A DNA stretch of 64,000 nt from Flavobacteriaceae bacterium (GCA_020435965.1 JAGQYS010000019.1:1-64000); one strand, 5' to 3'; shown: positions 16,427 through 25,467, counted from the first letter of the stretch. A program made the numbers and translations. Notes: generated by a model not told the origin, from the sequence alone.

Positions 16427-17887
16427 TTAGTTTCTTTTAATTAATACATTCTTAATATTTAATTCCTTTTTTAACCACTCATTAAGCTGTTGTTCTCTTA
16501 CAGACACAATGCTATCTGTTAAACTAGCATTCCAACGCACACTTGCAACAGCAATAGTGTCAACTTTACGAAAATCTGATGATTCTAGCATTTTAGCATA
16601 TCCAAAATACTGAAGATCTGTAAACTCAATTTTGGCATCTTTTGCCAGCAAGCTAAATTCATTCACATCTAAAAGATTACCTTTTTTAGCATAATAGACC
16701 TTAATACTATCTAACTCTTTTTGCTTTACAAATAGGAGGCTATCTCTTTTTTCAACACTAACAAGTGCGTTGTCGTACAAATCCATTAAACGTTCTGCAC
16801 TCACGTTTTTATTTCCATTAATGATTAAGTCAAATTCTTTGATATTATTGTATTTGTTAAGCTCGTTTCTCAAGTCTGTTTCCGTGGCTTCAGCAATCTC
16901 ACCGTTAAAAAACAACGTGATTGTTTTATTATCTGGATCCAGTTTTTCACGTTGTAACCAAAGGGATTCGTTCGATTCAACTTCTTTTGTGATAAATTGT
17001 TTATAATCATTCTCCAGTTTACTCTCTACCCAAACGTTGTAAAACGTCCATCCAGCTGGAACCATAGCAATGAAAGCCAATAATCCTGCAAATTTTGCAA
17101 TTCTTCTTCTTTTAGCTGAATTGGCATAACGAAGCATTGGAAAACGTAACAATTTCAACACCAAAAACGTCGCTAAGGCAATAAAAACTGTATTGATACT
17201 AAAGAGATACATGGCTCCACCAAAATAACTCCAGTTTCCTTTAGCCAAACCATATCCAGCAGTACAAAGTGGTGGCATTAAAGCCGTAGCAATAGCAACG
17301 CCAAATATAACAGAAGCTATAGTTCCCTTTTTGGTTCTTGCAATAATAAGTGCCAAGCCACCAAAAAATGCAATGAGTACATCTCTTATGTCTGGACGTG
17401 TTCTACCTAATAATTCTGAAGTGTCTTCACTAAGAGGGAACAGCCAAAAGAACAAAAATGCAGTTAGCAAACTTAACACAATCATGACTGCCAGATTGAT
17501 GAGTGACTTACGAAGCGTATCAATATCATTAATAGCTATAGACATACCTACTCCAAGAATCGGTCCCATTAATGGCGAAATAAGCATGGCTCCAATTACA
17601 ACTGCTGTAGAGTTAGCGTTTAGACCAACTGAAGCGACCATAATTGAGCAAATTAAAATCCAAGCTGTTGCACCTTTAAAGGGAATATCTGCCTTGATAG
17701 CATCTATAGTTGCATCTCTATCTGTATCATTTCTGAAACTGAAAATTCCATACAAAAATTGCTTAGAACTGCTTACAAGTCCTTTAGCGTCTTTTACTAT
17801 AGCTTCTTTTTGTTCTTCAACAGCTTTTTCTTGAGTCTTTTGCTCTTCTTCTTCTGAAAAGTTGAACTTATTTTCTTGATTATCCAT
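16427..17887 (-). CDS. DUF389 domain-containing membrane protein
   Basis: A 486-residue membrane protein of the DUF389 family, whose function is unknown. A charged N-terminal stretch of about 60 residues (EEEEQKTQEKAVEEQKE) is followed by several hydrophobic helices with VIGAMLISPLMGPILGVG, AFFGGLALIIARTKKG and IATALMPPLCTAGYG, which are hallmarks of the family, then a C-terminal soluble portion of about 200 residues. I chose ATG at 17887 (MDNQENKF) over an in-frame TTG at 17899. The ATG overlaps the manC stop as ATGGATAA. It is the third gene of a sprT-manC-DUF389 unit; no functional link is evident. Confidence 0.88.
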   Translation of the reverse strand: MDNQENKFNFSEEEEQKTQEKAVEEQKEAIVKDAKGLVSSSKQFLYGIFSFRNDTDRDATIDAIKADIPFKGATAWILICSIMVASVGLNANSTAVVIGAMLISPLMGPILGVGMSIAINDIDTLRKSLINLAVMIVLSLLTAFLFFWLFPLSEDTSELLGRTRPDIRDVLIAFFGGLALIIARTKKGTIASVIFGVAIATALMPPLCTAGYGLAKGNWSYFGGAMYLFSINTVFIALATFLVLKLLRFPMLRYANSAKRRRIAKFAGLLAFIAMVPAGWTFYNVWVESKLENDYKQFITKEVESNESLWLQREKLDPDNKTITLFFNGEIAEATETDLRNELNKYNNIKEFDLIINGNKNVSAERLMDLYDNALVSVEKRDSLLFVKQKELDSIKVYYAKKGNLLDVNEFSLLAKDAKIEFTDLQYFGYAKMLESSDFRKVDTIAVASVRWNASLTDSIVSVREQQLNEWLKKELNIKNVLIKRN

Positions 17888-18959
17888 AAGATTCCCCAAA
17901 TTTATCTTTAACCTTTTGCAACACCTTCTTTATGTCTTGCTCTTTTGCTTTCGGAAAGATAAGCAAAACTTCATCTTTATCAACAATAATATAATCTTTC
18001 AAGCCATCAATTATTACAATTTTATTCTTGTTGGTCCTAATCATATTTCCAGAGGCATCTTTTGCTAATATTTGTGCATTAACTACTGCGTTTTGTTGTG
18101 AGTCTTTATCAAGCTTGTCATACAGACTTCCCCAAGTCCCAAGGTCATTCCAATCAAAAGTAGCAGTTAACACATAAACGTTATTGCTTTTTTCCATTAT
18201 GGCATAATCCACTGAAATATTTTCAGCCTTGCCATAATTATCTTTTATAAAATCGTCTTCAAAATCGGTGTTATAAACATCAATACCTCGTTCAAATAAT
18301 TGATATAATTCTGGCTGATTTATTTTAAATGCATTAACTACACTATTAACACTCCATATAAAAATGCCAGCATTCCATAAAAAATTGCCTTTTGCTATAA
18401 ACTCTTTTGCTGTATTGTAATCTGGTTTTTCTCGAAATTGATTAACAGATTTAATATTTGAAGTATTTGATTTGTCATATTCAATATAACCATAACCTGT
18501 ATTTGGAAACGTTGGTTTTATTCCTAAGGTCATTAAGGCATCGTTTGTTGCACAAAAGTCGAAAGCTTTCTGTACATTTTCAGTAAAAGCGTTTTCATCT
18601 TCAATCCAATGGTCACTTGGTGCCACAATTATTACAGCATCTTTATTTTCCTTTTGAATTTTTAATGCGGCATATAAAATACAAGGTGCAGTATTGCGCA
18701 TTGCTGGTTCTAAAACCACTTGTCTTTTTGTAACTTTTGGTAGTTGCTCAAATACCAAATCGTTATAACGTTCATTGGTAAGAATAAAAATGTTTTCTTT
18801 AGGGATAATATGACTTAGGCGACTGAATGTTTTTTGAATGAGTGTTTCACCTGTTCCCAACATATCGTGAAATTGTTTAGGAAACTCTTGTGTACTTAAA
18901 GGCCAAAATCTTGAGCCTACTCCTCCAGCCATTAAAATGGCATAATAATTTTTGTTCAT
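17880..18959 (-). CDS. manC: Mannose-1-phosphate guanylyltransferase
   Basis: Makes GDP-mannose from mannose-1-phosphate and GTP, a precursor for surface polysaccharide and glycoprotein glycans. The 359-residue protein has the nucleotidyltransferase signature LMAGGVGSRFWPLS followed by PKQF, the EPAMRNTAPC segment, APSDHWI and FREKP. It lacks the C-terminal phosphomannose isomerase domain of bifunctional enzymes, as usual in Bacteroidota. It starts 4 bases after the sprT-like gene and overlaps the DUF389 gene. It is not in a polysaccharide cluster here. Confidence 0.93.
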   Translation of the reverse strand: MNKNYYAILMAGGVGSRFWPLSTQEFPKQFHDMLGTGETLIQKTFSRLSHIIPKENIFILTNERYNDLVFEQLPKVTKRQVVLEPAMRNTAPCILYAALKIQKENKDAVIIVAPSDHWIEDENAFTENVQKAFDFCATNDALMTLGIKPTFPNTGYGYIEYDKSNTSNIKSVNQFREKPDYNTAKEFIAKGNFLWNAGIFIWSVNSVVNAFKINQPELYQLFERGIDVYNTDFEDDFIKDNYGKAENISVDYAIMEKSNNVYVLTATFDWNDLGTWGSLYDKLDKDSQQNAVVNAQILAKDASGNMIRTNKNKIVIIDGLKDYIIVDKDEVLLIFPKAKEQDIKKVLQKVKDKFGESYG

Positions 18960-18963
18960 TCTA

Positions 18964-19560
18964 CTAATTTAATAATTCCACCTCAGCATTCGGATTGAAA
19001 AGATACAACTTTCCTGTTTTTACTTCTATACATTCAAAACGCTTTCTACGTTGTTCGCCTTTTAAAAATATTCTACCATTATATAACTTGAAACTTCGCC
19101 CTCTTGGTACTTCAAACACATAAAATTTATCATTGGCTTCATCAAACTGTTTTAAAGCTAAGGCTAACTGAGCATCTGTATCGCTTGATGCTTTTGGGTT
19201 TTTAAAGTGCTTTGCTAACAGAGGTAATAATTCATTAGGAAAAATTTCAGGGTTTAAAAATGGCAGCATCAAACGCTGAAAAGTTCGCTTCCACTCTATA
19301 CCATGAGGTTTTATAAAGCGACCATACTCTTTATATGCTTCAAAATGTGCAATTTCATGAATCAAAGTCATTAAAAACCGATAACTATTTAAATTTGAAT
19401 TTACTGTTATTTGATGTTTCCCATTTGGCAATCGTTTATAATCGCCATGTCTTGTTTTACGCTCATTTTTAACTTTAACAACTAAATGATCATGAGCCAA
19501 AAGCTCTAAAACTTTTGGAATTGCTGGCTCAGGAATGTATGGTTTAAGCGTATTTTGCAT
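18964..19560 (-). CDS. SprT-like zinc metalloprotease domain protein
   Basis: A 198-residue protein with an SprT-like domain. The metal-binding helix HEIAHFEAY (68-76) and a third ligand candidate His86 in PHGIEWKRTF give the HExxH...H arrangement. SprT/Spartan-like proteases act on DNA-protein crosslinks in eukaryotes; bacterial members are little characterised. There is no signal peptide, so it is presumably cytoplasmic. A TATTTTTG box sits only 5 bases before the ATG. It is first of the three-gene minus-strand unit with manC. Confidence 0.88.
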   Translation of the reverse strand: MQNTLKPYIPEPAIPKVLELLAHDHLVVKVKNERKTRHGDYKRLPNGKHQITVNSNLNSYRFLMTLIHEIAHFEAYKEYGRFIKPHGIEWKRTFQRLMLPFLNPEIFPNELLPLLAKHFKNPKASSDTDAQLALALKQFDEANDKFYVFEVPRGRSFKLYNGRIFLKGEQRRKRFECIEVKTGKLYLFNPNAEVELLN

Positions 19561-19565
19561 GTGAG

Positions 19566-19573
19566 CAAAAATA
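19566..19573 (-). promoter_or_regulatory. Putative -7 box TATTTTTG at the sprT-like start
   Basis: A minus-strand TAnnTTTG match only 5 bases upstream of the ATG at 19560. If used, the transcript would be nearly leaderless. No TTG lies at the ideal -33 distance. Confidence 0.4.
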
Positions 19574-19619
19574 AGAGATTAAATTGCGTTTGCATAACAA
19601 ATCTTTTAAATTAGCATGG

Positions 19620-20786
19620 ATGAAGCAATCCAAATTAATTCTTCCAATCATAGTGGTTTCACAGTTTTGTTGTACATCACTTTGGTTTGCTGGTAATGGC
19701 GTCATGAACGACTTCGTTTCAACTTTTAATTTAGACGCTTCTGCTGTTGGGCATTTAACTTCAGCCGTTCAGCTTGGGTTTATTTCAGGTACTTTAATTT
19801 TTGCTCTTATGACCATTGCAGATCGTTTTTCGCCATCTAAAGTGTTTTTTGTTTGTGCACTTATTGGAAGCCTATTCAATTTAGCAACGATTCTCGATAA
19901 TCAAACGTTATATTCTTTAATTGCTATCCGATTTTGTACAGGATTTTTCCTTGCTGGTATTTATCCTGTTGGCATGAAAATAGCTGCAGACTATTTTGAT
20001 AAAGGCTTAGGTTTGTCTTTAGGTTATTTGGTTGGTGCTTTGGTTGTTGGCACAGCATTTCCGCATTTTCTAAAAGCTTTTGACACGAATGTAAACTGGC
20101 AATATCTCATCATTTTTATTTCAGTAATTGCATCCATTGGTGGTATTCTCATGTTGCTGTTTGTACCAAATGGTCCTTACAGAAAATCAGGCCAGAAACT
20201 TCAACTTAATGCTTGGCTGCTAAATTTCAATGATAAGAACTTTAGAGCAGCTGCCTTTGGTTATTTTGGACATATGTGGGAATTGTATGCCTTTTGGGCT
20301 TTTGCGCCTTTAATTCTTTCAACTTTTCTTTCTAATAATTCAACATTAAGCTTTAATGTGTCGTTGTGGTCGTTTATTGTTATTGCTGTTGGAGGTTTGG
20401 CTTGCGTGCTCAGTGGTTATTTTTCATTACTTTACAAAACAAAACGTGTTGCTTTTGTGGCTTTACTTTTGTCTTGTTTGTGCTGCTTAATATCGCCTTT
20501 AATATTTCAATCCAATTCTGAGTTTTTATGTTTAGGATTTTTAATGTTTTGGGGAATTGTAGTCATTGCAGATTCTCCTTTATTTTCAACACTTGTGGCT
20601 CAAAATGCCATTCCAAAATTAAAAGGCACTGCATTAACCATGGTGAATTGTATTGGTTTTAGTATAACCATTATTAGTATTCAATTACTAAATTATGTTG
20701 CCACAATTTGGAATCCAAATTATATCTTTATGCTATTGGCTATTGGTCCTTTTTTAGGACTTATAGCACTTTACAAAAACACTTAA
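19620..20786 (+). CDS. MFS transporter
   Basis: A 388-residue major facilitator superfamily protein with about twelve membrane helices. Relevant segments are MIADRF-type loops, FCTGFFLAGIYPVGMKIAADYF (an MFS motif-like region after helix 4) and a long central cytoplasmic loop. The substrate cannot be deduced. I chose ATG at 19620 (MKQSKLILPIIVVSQF) over an in-frame TTG at 19584, because it sits just before the first helix. It precedes the PLP enzyme by 6 bases, so transport of an amino acid or related compound is a reasonable but unproven guess. Confidence 0.87.
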   Translation: MKQSKLILPIIVVSQFCCTSLWFAGNGVMNDFVSTFNLDASAVGHLTSAVQLGFISGTLIFALMTIADRFSPSKVFFVCALIGSLFNLATILDNQTLYSLIAIRFCTGFFLAGIYPVGMKIAADYFDKGLGLSLGYLVGALVVGTAFPHFLKAFDTNVNWQYLIIFISVIASIGGILMLLFVPNGPYRKSGQKLQLNAWLLNFNDKNFRAAAFGYFGHMWELYAFWAFAPLILSTFLSNNSTLSFNVSLWSFIVIAVGGLACVLSGYFSLLYKTKRVAFVALLLSCLCCLISPLIFQSNSEFLCLGFLMFWGIVVIADSPLFSTLVAQNAIPKLKGTALTMVNCIGFSITIISIQLLNYVATIWNPNYIFMLLAIGPFLGLIALYKNT

Positions 20787-20792
20787 TTGCTT

Positions 20793-21884
20793 ATGAACAT
20801 TATCAAGCCAACCTTAATATTAGACGAAGCCAAATGCAAAGCCAATATTGTGTTTATGGCAAACAAAGCAAAGAAACATAACGTAGTGTTACGACCTCAT
20901 TTTAAAACACATCAATCGCTGGACATTGGCAGATGGTTTAAAGATGTTGGTATTACTAAAATTACAGTATCATCTTTAGATATGGCTGAATATTTTGCTG
21001 AAGAATGGAACGATATTACTGTGGCTTTTCCTGTAAATATTTTAGAAATTGAAACCATAAACCGATTGGCTAAAAAAATAACTTTGAATGTTTTGGTTGA
21101 ATCTGTTGCAACTGCTCAGTATTTAATGAAGCACTTAAACCACTCGGTTAATTTTTTAATCAAACTGAATATTGGCAATGGCAGAACAGGCTTGCTACCA
21201 AACCATACTGAAACCATTAATGCTATTCTTGAAGCCACAAAACAGTCCAGCAAGCTACATTTTATAGGCTTTCTTGGTCATGCTGGACAAACTTATAATT
21301 GCAGAAGCAAAGCAGAGATACAAAAAGTGCACGACGAAGCCAAAACAACTATTGTGAGTGTGAAGAACAAATACAAAATACAATATCCTAAACTTATTGC
21401 CTCTTATGGAGATACACCAAGTTGTAGTGTTGCTGAAAATTTTGAAGGCCTAGACGAACTACGACCAGGAAATTTTGTTTTTTATGATGTGATGCAAGTA
21501 CAAATTGGAGATTGCACCCATAACGATATTGCAGTGGCCATGGCTTGCCCAATTGTATCGATACATAAAGATAGAAATGAATTAGTCATTTATGGTGGAG
21601 GCATACATTTTTCTAAAGATAGAATTGAACACCAAGGAAAAACCATTTTTGGCATCATTGCTCAAAACGATACTAATGGTTGGAACGACCCTATACCAAA
21701 CATGTATGTTAAAGCCTTATCTCAAGAGCATGGTGTAGTAGTTGTGCCACCAACTTTAATAGACCAATATAATATTGGTGACCTCATTTATGTGTTACCA
21801 ATTCACTCTTGTATGACTGCTGATTTGATGAAACGTTATAAAACACTAGATGGAAACGATATTACAATGATGCTAAACCACTAA
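20793..21884 (+). CDS. PLP-dependent D-threonine-aldolase-like enzyme
   Basis: A 363-residue fold-type III PLP enzyme of the alanine racemase N-terminal-like / D-threonine aldolase family. The PLP lysine is predicted as Lys38 in RPHFKTHQ, and the C-terminal domain has the metal-binding HSCMTADL motif typical of D-threonine aldolases and D-serine dehydratase-like enzymes. Likely chemistry is retro-aldol cleavage or dehydration of a beta-hydroxy D-amino acid; the substrate is undetermined. The start is ATG at 20793 (MNIIKPTLILDEAK). It is coupled to the MFS gene upstream, suggesting uptake plus catabolism. Confidence 0.88.
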   Translation: MNIIKPTLILDEAKCKANIVFMANKAKKHNVVLRPHFKTHQSLDIGRWFKDVGITKITVSSLDMAEYFAEEWNDITVAFPVNILEIETINRLAKKITLNVLVESVATAQYLMKHLNHSVNFLIKLNIGNGRTGLLPNHTETINAILEATKQSSKLHFIGFLGHAGQTYNCRSKAEIQKVHDEAKTTIVSVKNKYKIQYPKLIASYGDTPSCSVAENFEGLDELRPGNFVFYDVMQVQIGDCTHNDIAVAMACPIVSIHKDRNELVIYGGGIHFSKDRIEHQGKTIFGIIAQNDTNGWNDPIPNMYVKALSQEHGVVVVPPTLIDQYNIGDLIYVLPIHSCMTADLMKRYKTLDGNDITMMLNH

Positions 21885-21894
21885 CATACCTAGA

Positions 21895-22009
21895 ACTACG
21901 TATTGATTTTGTGTTTAAAAAAGACATCTTTAACTTTTGGACGATATCATTCAGAAACAAGTTGCTAAATTATATCGTTATCGTTGTAGGCAATTAAAAC
22001 AAACCGAAA
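21895..22009 (+). repeat. Left flank of putative gene cassette
   Basis: This contains, in order, ACTACGT (21895-21901), TTGCTAAA (21962-21969) and ACAAACCGAAA (21999-22009). The same three motifs recur in the same order and orientation at 22816-22864, after the enclosed gene. It also has an inverted ACGATAT/ATATCGT pair. The spacing differs between the two flanks, so they are related but not identical. Confidence 0.55.
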
Positions 22010-22018
22010 ATTCAAAAA

Positions 22019-22771
22019 ATGAAAGAAAAATTAAATAAAGTAGCCGAAATAACACTCATATTTTGGCTCATGAAAATTGTGGCAACTACACTTGGAGAAA
22101 CGCTTGGTGATTTTATTTCTATGACTTTAAACTTAGGATATGCCATAGGAATTGCAATTACGCTATTGTTTTTCCTAATTGTCTTGATTGCCCAACTCTC
22201 TGTAAAAAAGTATACTCCTGCTATATATTGGTTAGTGATTATTGGCACAACAACATTAGGAACTGAAATTTCAGACTTTATTGACCGAAGCCTTCATTTA
22301 GGATATAGTTTAGGGAGTTTATTGCTAGTATCTTGTTTAGCCATAACACTTTATTTATGGTATAAAAAATATAAGAATCTTGAAGTTTATCCCATTTTTG
22401 ATAAACCTAAAGAAATTTATTATTGGACAACTATTTTATTTTCAAATAGTTTAGGAACAGCTTTCGGAGATTATTTAAGTGATAATATCGGATTGAGTTA
22501 TTTAAATGGCGCAATAGTTACTGGCACAATTATTTTAATAGTGGTTTTATTACACTATTTCACTAAACTAAATCATATTTTACTATTCTGGATTGCATTT
22601 ATTTTCACAAGACCATTTGGAGCTACATTTGGGGATTTCCTTACAAAACCAACTTCAAAAGGCGGATTGGATTTAGGAACACTTTATTCTTCATTAGTAT
22701 CAATTGCCATTATGACAATACTAATATTTATCGCTCATAAGCAACATAATAGGAAAATAGTGACTGATTAA
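22019..22771 (+). CDS. COG4705-like membrane protein with fourfold internal repeat
   Basis: A 250-residue membrane protein of about eight helices arranged as four repeats of two helices. The conserved repeat cores are TTLGETLGDFIS, TTLGTEISDFID, NSLGTAFGDYLS and RPFGATFGDFLT, each followed within ten residues by a glycine-rich LGY/LSY/LDLG segment. This matches uncharacterised COG4705-type membrane proteins; related proteins have been reported in manganese export contexts, which I have not confirmed for this one. The acidic residues in each core could bind a cation (inference). It is alone in its transcription unit and flanked by related repeat sequences, suggesting lateral insertion. Confidence 0.78.
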   Translation: MKEKLNKVAEITLIFWLMKIVATTLGETLGDFISMTLNLGYAIGIAITLLFFLIVLIAQLSVKKYTPAIYWLVIIGTTTLGTEISDFIDRSLHLGYSLGSLLLVSCLAITLYLWYKKYKNLEVYPIFDKPKEIYYWTTILFSNSLGTAFGDYLSDNIGLSYLNGAIVTGTIILIVVLLHYFTKLNHILLFWIAFIFTRPFGATFGDFLTKPTSKGGLDLGTLYSSLVSIAIMTILIFIAHKQHNRKIVTD

Positions 22772-22808
22772 TTAACTACCTACAAAAATGTATAACCGCA
22801 ATTATGTC

Positions 22809-22864
22809 GGATTCGACTACGTCCGAATCCACTCGAAATTGCTAAAGTCTGTGACAAACCGAAA
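22809..22864 (+). repeat. Right flank of putative gene cassette with hairpin
   Basis: A hairpin with 9-bp arms GGATTCGAC (22809-22817) and GTCCGAATCC (22821-22830), with one bulged C, is followed by TTGCTAAA (22839-22846) and ACAAACCGAAA (22854-22864). ACTACGT (22816-22822) falls in the hairpin tip. The motif order repeats the left flank of the same gene. Confidence 0.6.
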
Positions 22865-22882
22865 GCAAAACTCTAAAGAAAC

Positions 22883-23569
22883 TCAAGGCGTCGTACTAGA
22901 CACTTGCAATAATTTCCCGTTGTAAAATTTATGTCCTGTTAAGGCAAAGTCATAAATATAATTAGCCATTTCTTTAGCATTCGTTGGAGCTTTATAACCT
23001 GGAAAGGCTTCAGCCAACATTTCGGTTTGTACAGCGCCAAGTGCCAATACATTAAAACTTACACCTTGTTCTTTATATTCTTCGGCCAAAAGTTCGGTTA
23101 AGGTAATCACTGCGCCTTTACTGGAGCTATAAGCTGCCAAGCCAGGAAACTTCATGCTACCTTGAACGCCTCCCATTGAGCTTATGGTCACTACGTGGCT
23201 GTTGCTTTTCATAAAAGGAATCACCACTCTTGTTAATTCGGCAACGCCAAACACATTGGTTTTGTAAACGGTTTCAAAATCCTGTATTGCCGTTTCCGCA
23301 AAGGGTTTATTCAATAAGGTTCCTGCATTATTGATCAGAATATCTACCTTTCCTTTCCAGTTGTCCTTTACAAAAGTGCTGACTTTATTATAGTCTTCAG
23401 CTTTGCTTAAATCAAACGCAAACGAGGTGATATTATCAAAATGTAAATTGTTTACAGGCTGTGCATTTCTTGACAATGCCAATACCTTATGTCCAGCATT
23501 GGCAAATAAGTGCACGAGCTCGAAACCAATGCCTCTACTCGTTCCAGTAATGATAACATTTTTACTCAT
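22883..23569 (-). CDS. SDR family oxidoreductase
   Basis: A 228-residue short-chain dehydrogenase/reductase. The cofactor loop is TGTSRGIG (8-15), the NNAG motif is in ILINNAGTLL, and the catalytic set is Ser (TISSMGG) with YSSSK. The classic SDR fold is complete; NAD(P) preference and substrate are not evident. Its ATG overlaps the stop of the M28 peptidase gene (ATGAGTAA), so the two are translated together. Confidence 0.9.
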   Translation of the reverse strand: MSKNVIITGTSRGIGFELVHLFANAGHKVLALSRNAQPVNNLHFDNITSFAFDLSKAEDYNKVSTFVKDNWKGKVDILINNAGTLLNKPFAETAIQDFETVYKTNVFGVAELTRVVIPFMKSNSHVVTISSMGGVQGSMKFPGLAAYSSSKGAVITLTELLAEEYKEQGVSFNVLALGAVQTEMLAEAFPGYKAPTNAKEMANYIYDFALTGHKFYNGKLLQVSSTTP

Positions 23570-24515
23570 TCATTTTAATTTCTTGAGTTGGTGCATTAAT
23601 CATACCTTCCATAGCAGGAAATAGATTATTAATGGCATTTGCCATGTGATTGAAATCCATAATATCAGCTTCATCATCAACATGGTGATAAAAATCAAAG
23701 TTGGTTAAATCACAAGACGAAATGGTTTGTGCTGCCATTTTAAACTGCTCATAAAATGGATAGTTATCAGAACGTTTAAACAAATTGAACTTTGCAGCCT
23801 CATCAGATTTTCCAACCAATTTATTTCCAGCATATTTGTTTAGCACTTCAGCCATATTAGACAAATCGTAACCAGTAGCAAAAACTTGATAATCTCTATC
23901 AGGAAACGGAACTCCCATCATCTCGAAGTTGACCATGGTGTACAGATTAACGTTTTCGTTTTTCATACGTTCTGCCAAATGCTTAGAGCCTAACAAGCCC
24001 ATTTCTTCGGCAGAAAATAATGCAAATACAATACTTCTCTTATTGTTTTTTGCAGCACCAAAGTATTTTGCCATAGCCAAAACCGTTGCTGTTCCTGAGG
24101 CATTATCATTAGCGCCATTTCCAATGGAATCGTTTTCAACAGGTCTTGCTCGCAAACCAATATGGTCGTAATGCGCACCAATAACAACAACTTCATTTTT
24201 AAGTTTTGGATCTGTACCTTCTAAATAGCCAACAACATTATACGCATCTAACTCCTTGGCTTTAAAGTGGTCTCTATAGGTATCGTAGTAAGGTTTCACA
24301 CCATAGGACTCCAATTGTTTTTCAATATATGTTGCAGCTTCAGCAATGCCTTCGCTGCCTGTATCACGTCCTTCAATATCATCTGAAGCCAAAAATGAAA
24401 CCATCGCTCCAACCTCATCGCTTGATACTTTAATTTTTTCAACAACCTCTTTGTCTTGACCTTTACAACTAAACGTAACTAAGACAGTCAATGCTAATAC
24501 AATATTTCTAATCAT
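23562..24515 (-). CDS. M28 family zinc peptidase, lipoprotein-like
   Basis: A 317-residue exported aminopeptidase-like protein. The N-terminus IVLALTVLVTFSCKGQ carries a lipobox with Cys17. The M28 metal ligands appear in order: GAHYDHIG, NGANDNASG, SAEEMGLLGS (catalytic and ligand Glu), NFEMMG and HHVDDEAD. Such enzymes remove N-terminal residues from peptides in the periplasm or at the outer membrane. It overlaps the following SDR gene by 8 bases. Confidence 0.9.
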   Translation of the reverse strand: MIRNIVLALTVLVTFSCKGQDKEVVEKIKVSSDEVGAMVSFLASDDIEGRDTGSEGIAEAATYIEKQLESYGVKPYYDTYRDHFKAKELDAYNVVGYLEGTDPKLKNEVVVIGAHYDHIGLRARPVENDSIGNGANDNASGTATVLAMAKYFGAAKNNKRSIVFALFSAEEMGLLGSKHLAERMKNENVNLYTMVNFEMMGVPFPDRDYQVFATGYDLSNMAEVLNKYAGNKLVGKSDEAAKFNLFKRSDNYPFYEQFKMAAQTISSCDLTNFDFYHHVDDEADIMDFNHMANAINNLFPAMEGMINAPTQEIKMNE

Positions 24516-24659
24516 AATTTTTTATTTGTTGCTAAAGATAAAAAAATTGAAAGGTATCAAGTTACTTTTTTAACCTTAGTTTAATATTGTTTTAAGTTGA
24601 TGAACGATTTAGTATAATTCGCTTAAAATGACTAAATTGTATAAAGCAAATTTGAGTTT

Positions 24660-25433
24660 ATGTCTTCAAGCAATCCTTCTGTATATATTATGGTTATAGA
24701 AACCAGTGATTTTTTGCACAGACTTGAAGCTAATCAGTTTAATTTGTTCACGCAAAAGCTTCACAATGGGATTTCAAACCTTGTGGAAAAATTTCAAGGA
24801 ACTGTTTTAAAACACAACGACAATACTTACGAAGTTACTTTTGATACAGTCACCAATGCTGTGCTATGTGGTTTAAAACTGAAAGCTAATTTTAAGTACA
24901 TCACACCTAAGTTTGACAAATCCATAAGGGATTTAAAACCGGGAATTGCTGAAGGGAAATTGGCTAAATCTAAACTATTAGCAACCAGAATGTGTGAAAT
25001 TGTAGTAAAAGACAAGTTTGTGATTTCTGAAGCAGTGAAAAAAGCTTATGAAAAGGAAAACCGAAACAACTTTATCAATAGAGATGACATTAAAATATTA
25101 AAAACTAGTGAAGCACAATTTTTGACCAATCTTATGGATTATGTTGAAACCATTTGGAATGACGCTAGTTTTAACGTTAACAATTTTAGTAAGCATCTTA
25201 GTTTAAGCACTTCACAATTTTACAGAAAGCTTAAAAAGTTAACAGGAAAATCGCCCACCATTTTTTTAAGGGATTTTAGACTAAAACGAGCCATGTTGAT
25301 GTTACATTACAGACAAGGAAACATCACAGAAATTGCCAATAAATCTGGGTTTAATAGTCTAGCTTATTTTTCAAAGTGTTTTAAGGATTCATTTAAGATT
25401 TTACCTTCAAAATACATTCAGCAGCATGCATAA
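24660..25433 (+). CDS. AraC-type transcriptional regulator with N-terminal sensory domain
   Basis: A 257-residue protein. The C-terminal about 100 residues form an AraC/XylS HTH pair: SFNVNNFSKHLSLSTSQFYRKLKKLTGKSPTIFLRDFRLKRA, then GNITEIANKSGFNSLAYFSKCFKDSFKILPSKY. The N-terminal about 130 residues (VYIMVIETSDFLHRLEA..., GTVLKHNDNTYEVTFDTVTNAVLCGLKLKAN) look like a degenerate class III nucleotide-cyclase-type domain, without clear catalytic aspartates. That part is inference. The first ATG is used; no other start fits. The signal and regulated genes are unknown; it is divergent from the M28/SDR pair, a possible target. Confidence 0.85.
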   Translation: MSSSNPSVYIMVIETSDFLHRLEANQFNLFTQKLHNGISNLVEKFQGTVLKHNDNTYEVTFDTVTNAVLCGLKLKANFKYITPKFDKSIRDLKPGIAEGKLAKSKLLATRMCEIVVKDKFVISEAVKKAYEKENRNNFINRDDIKILKTSEAQFLTNLMDYVETIWNDASFNVNNFSKHLSLSTSQFYRKLKKLTGKSPTIFLRDFRLKRAMLMLHYRQGNITEIANKSGFNSLAYFSKCFKDSFKILPSKYIQQHA

Positions 25434-25467
25434 AAAATCCTATTCCAACTTAATGAAATAGGATTTT
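25434..25467 (-). terminator. Intrinsic terminator of the FG-GAP/cadherin operon
   Basis: An inverted repeat AAATCCTATT (25435-25444) and AATAGGATTT (25457-25466). On the minus strand the stem is followed by TTTTTTA. It lies after the stop at 25588 for minus-strand transcripts, and just after the AraC gene on the plus strand, where the T-run is weaker. It may serve both. Confidence 0.65.
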
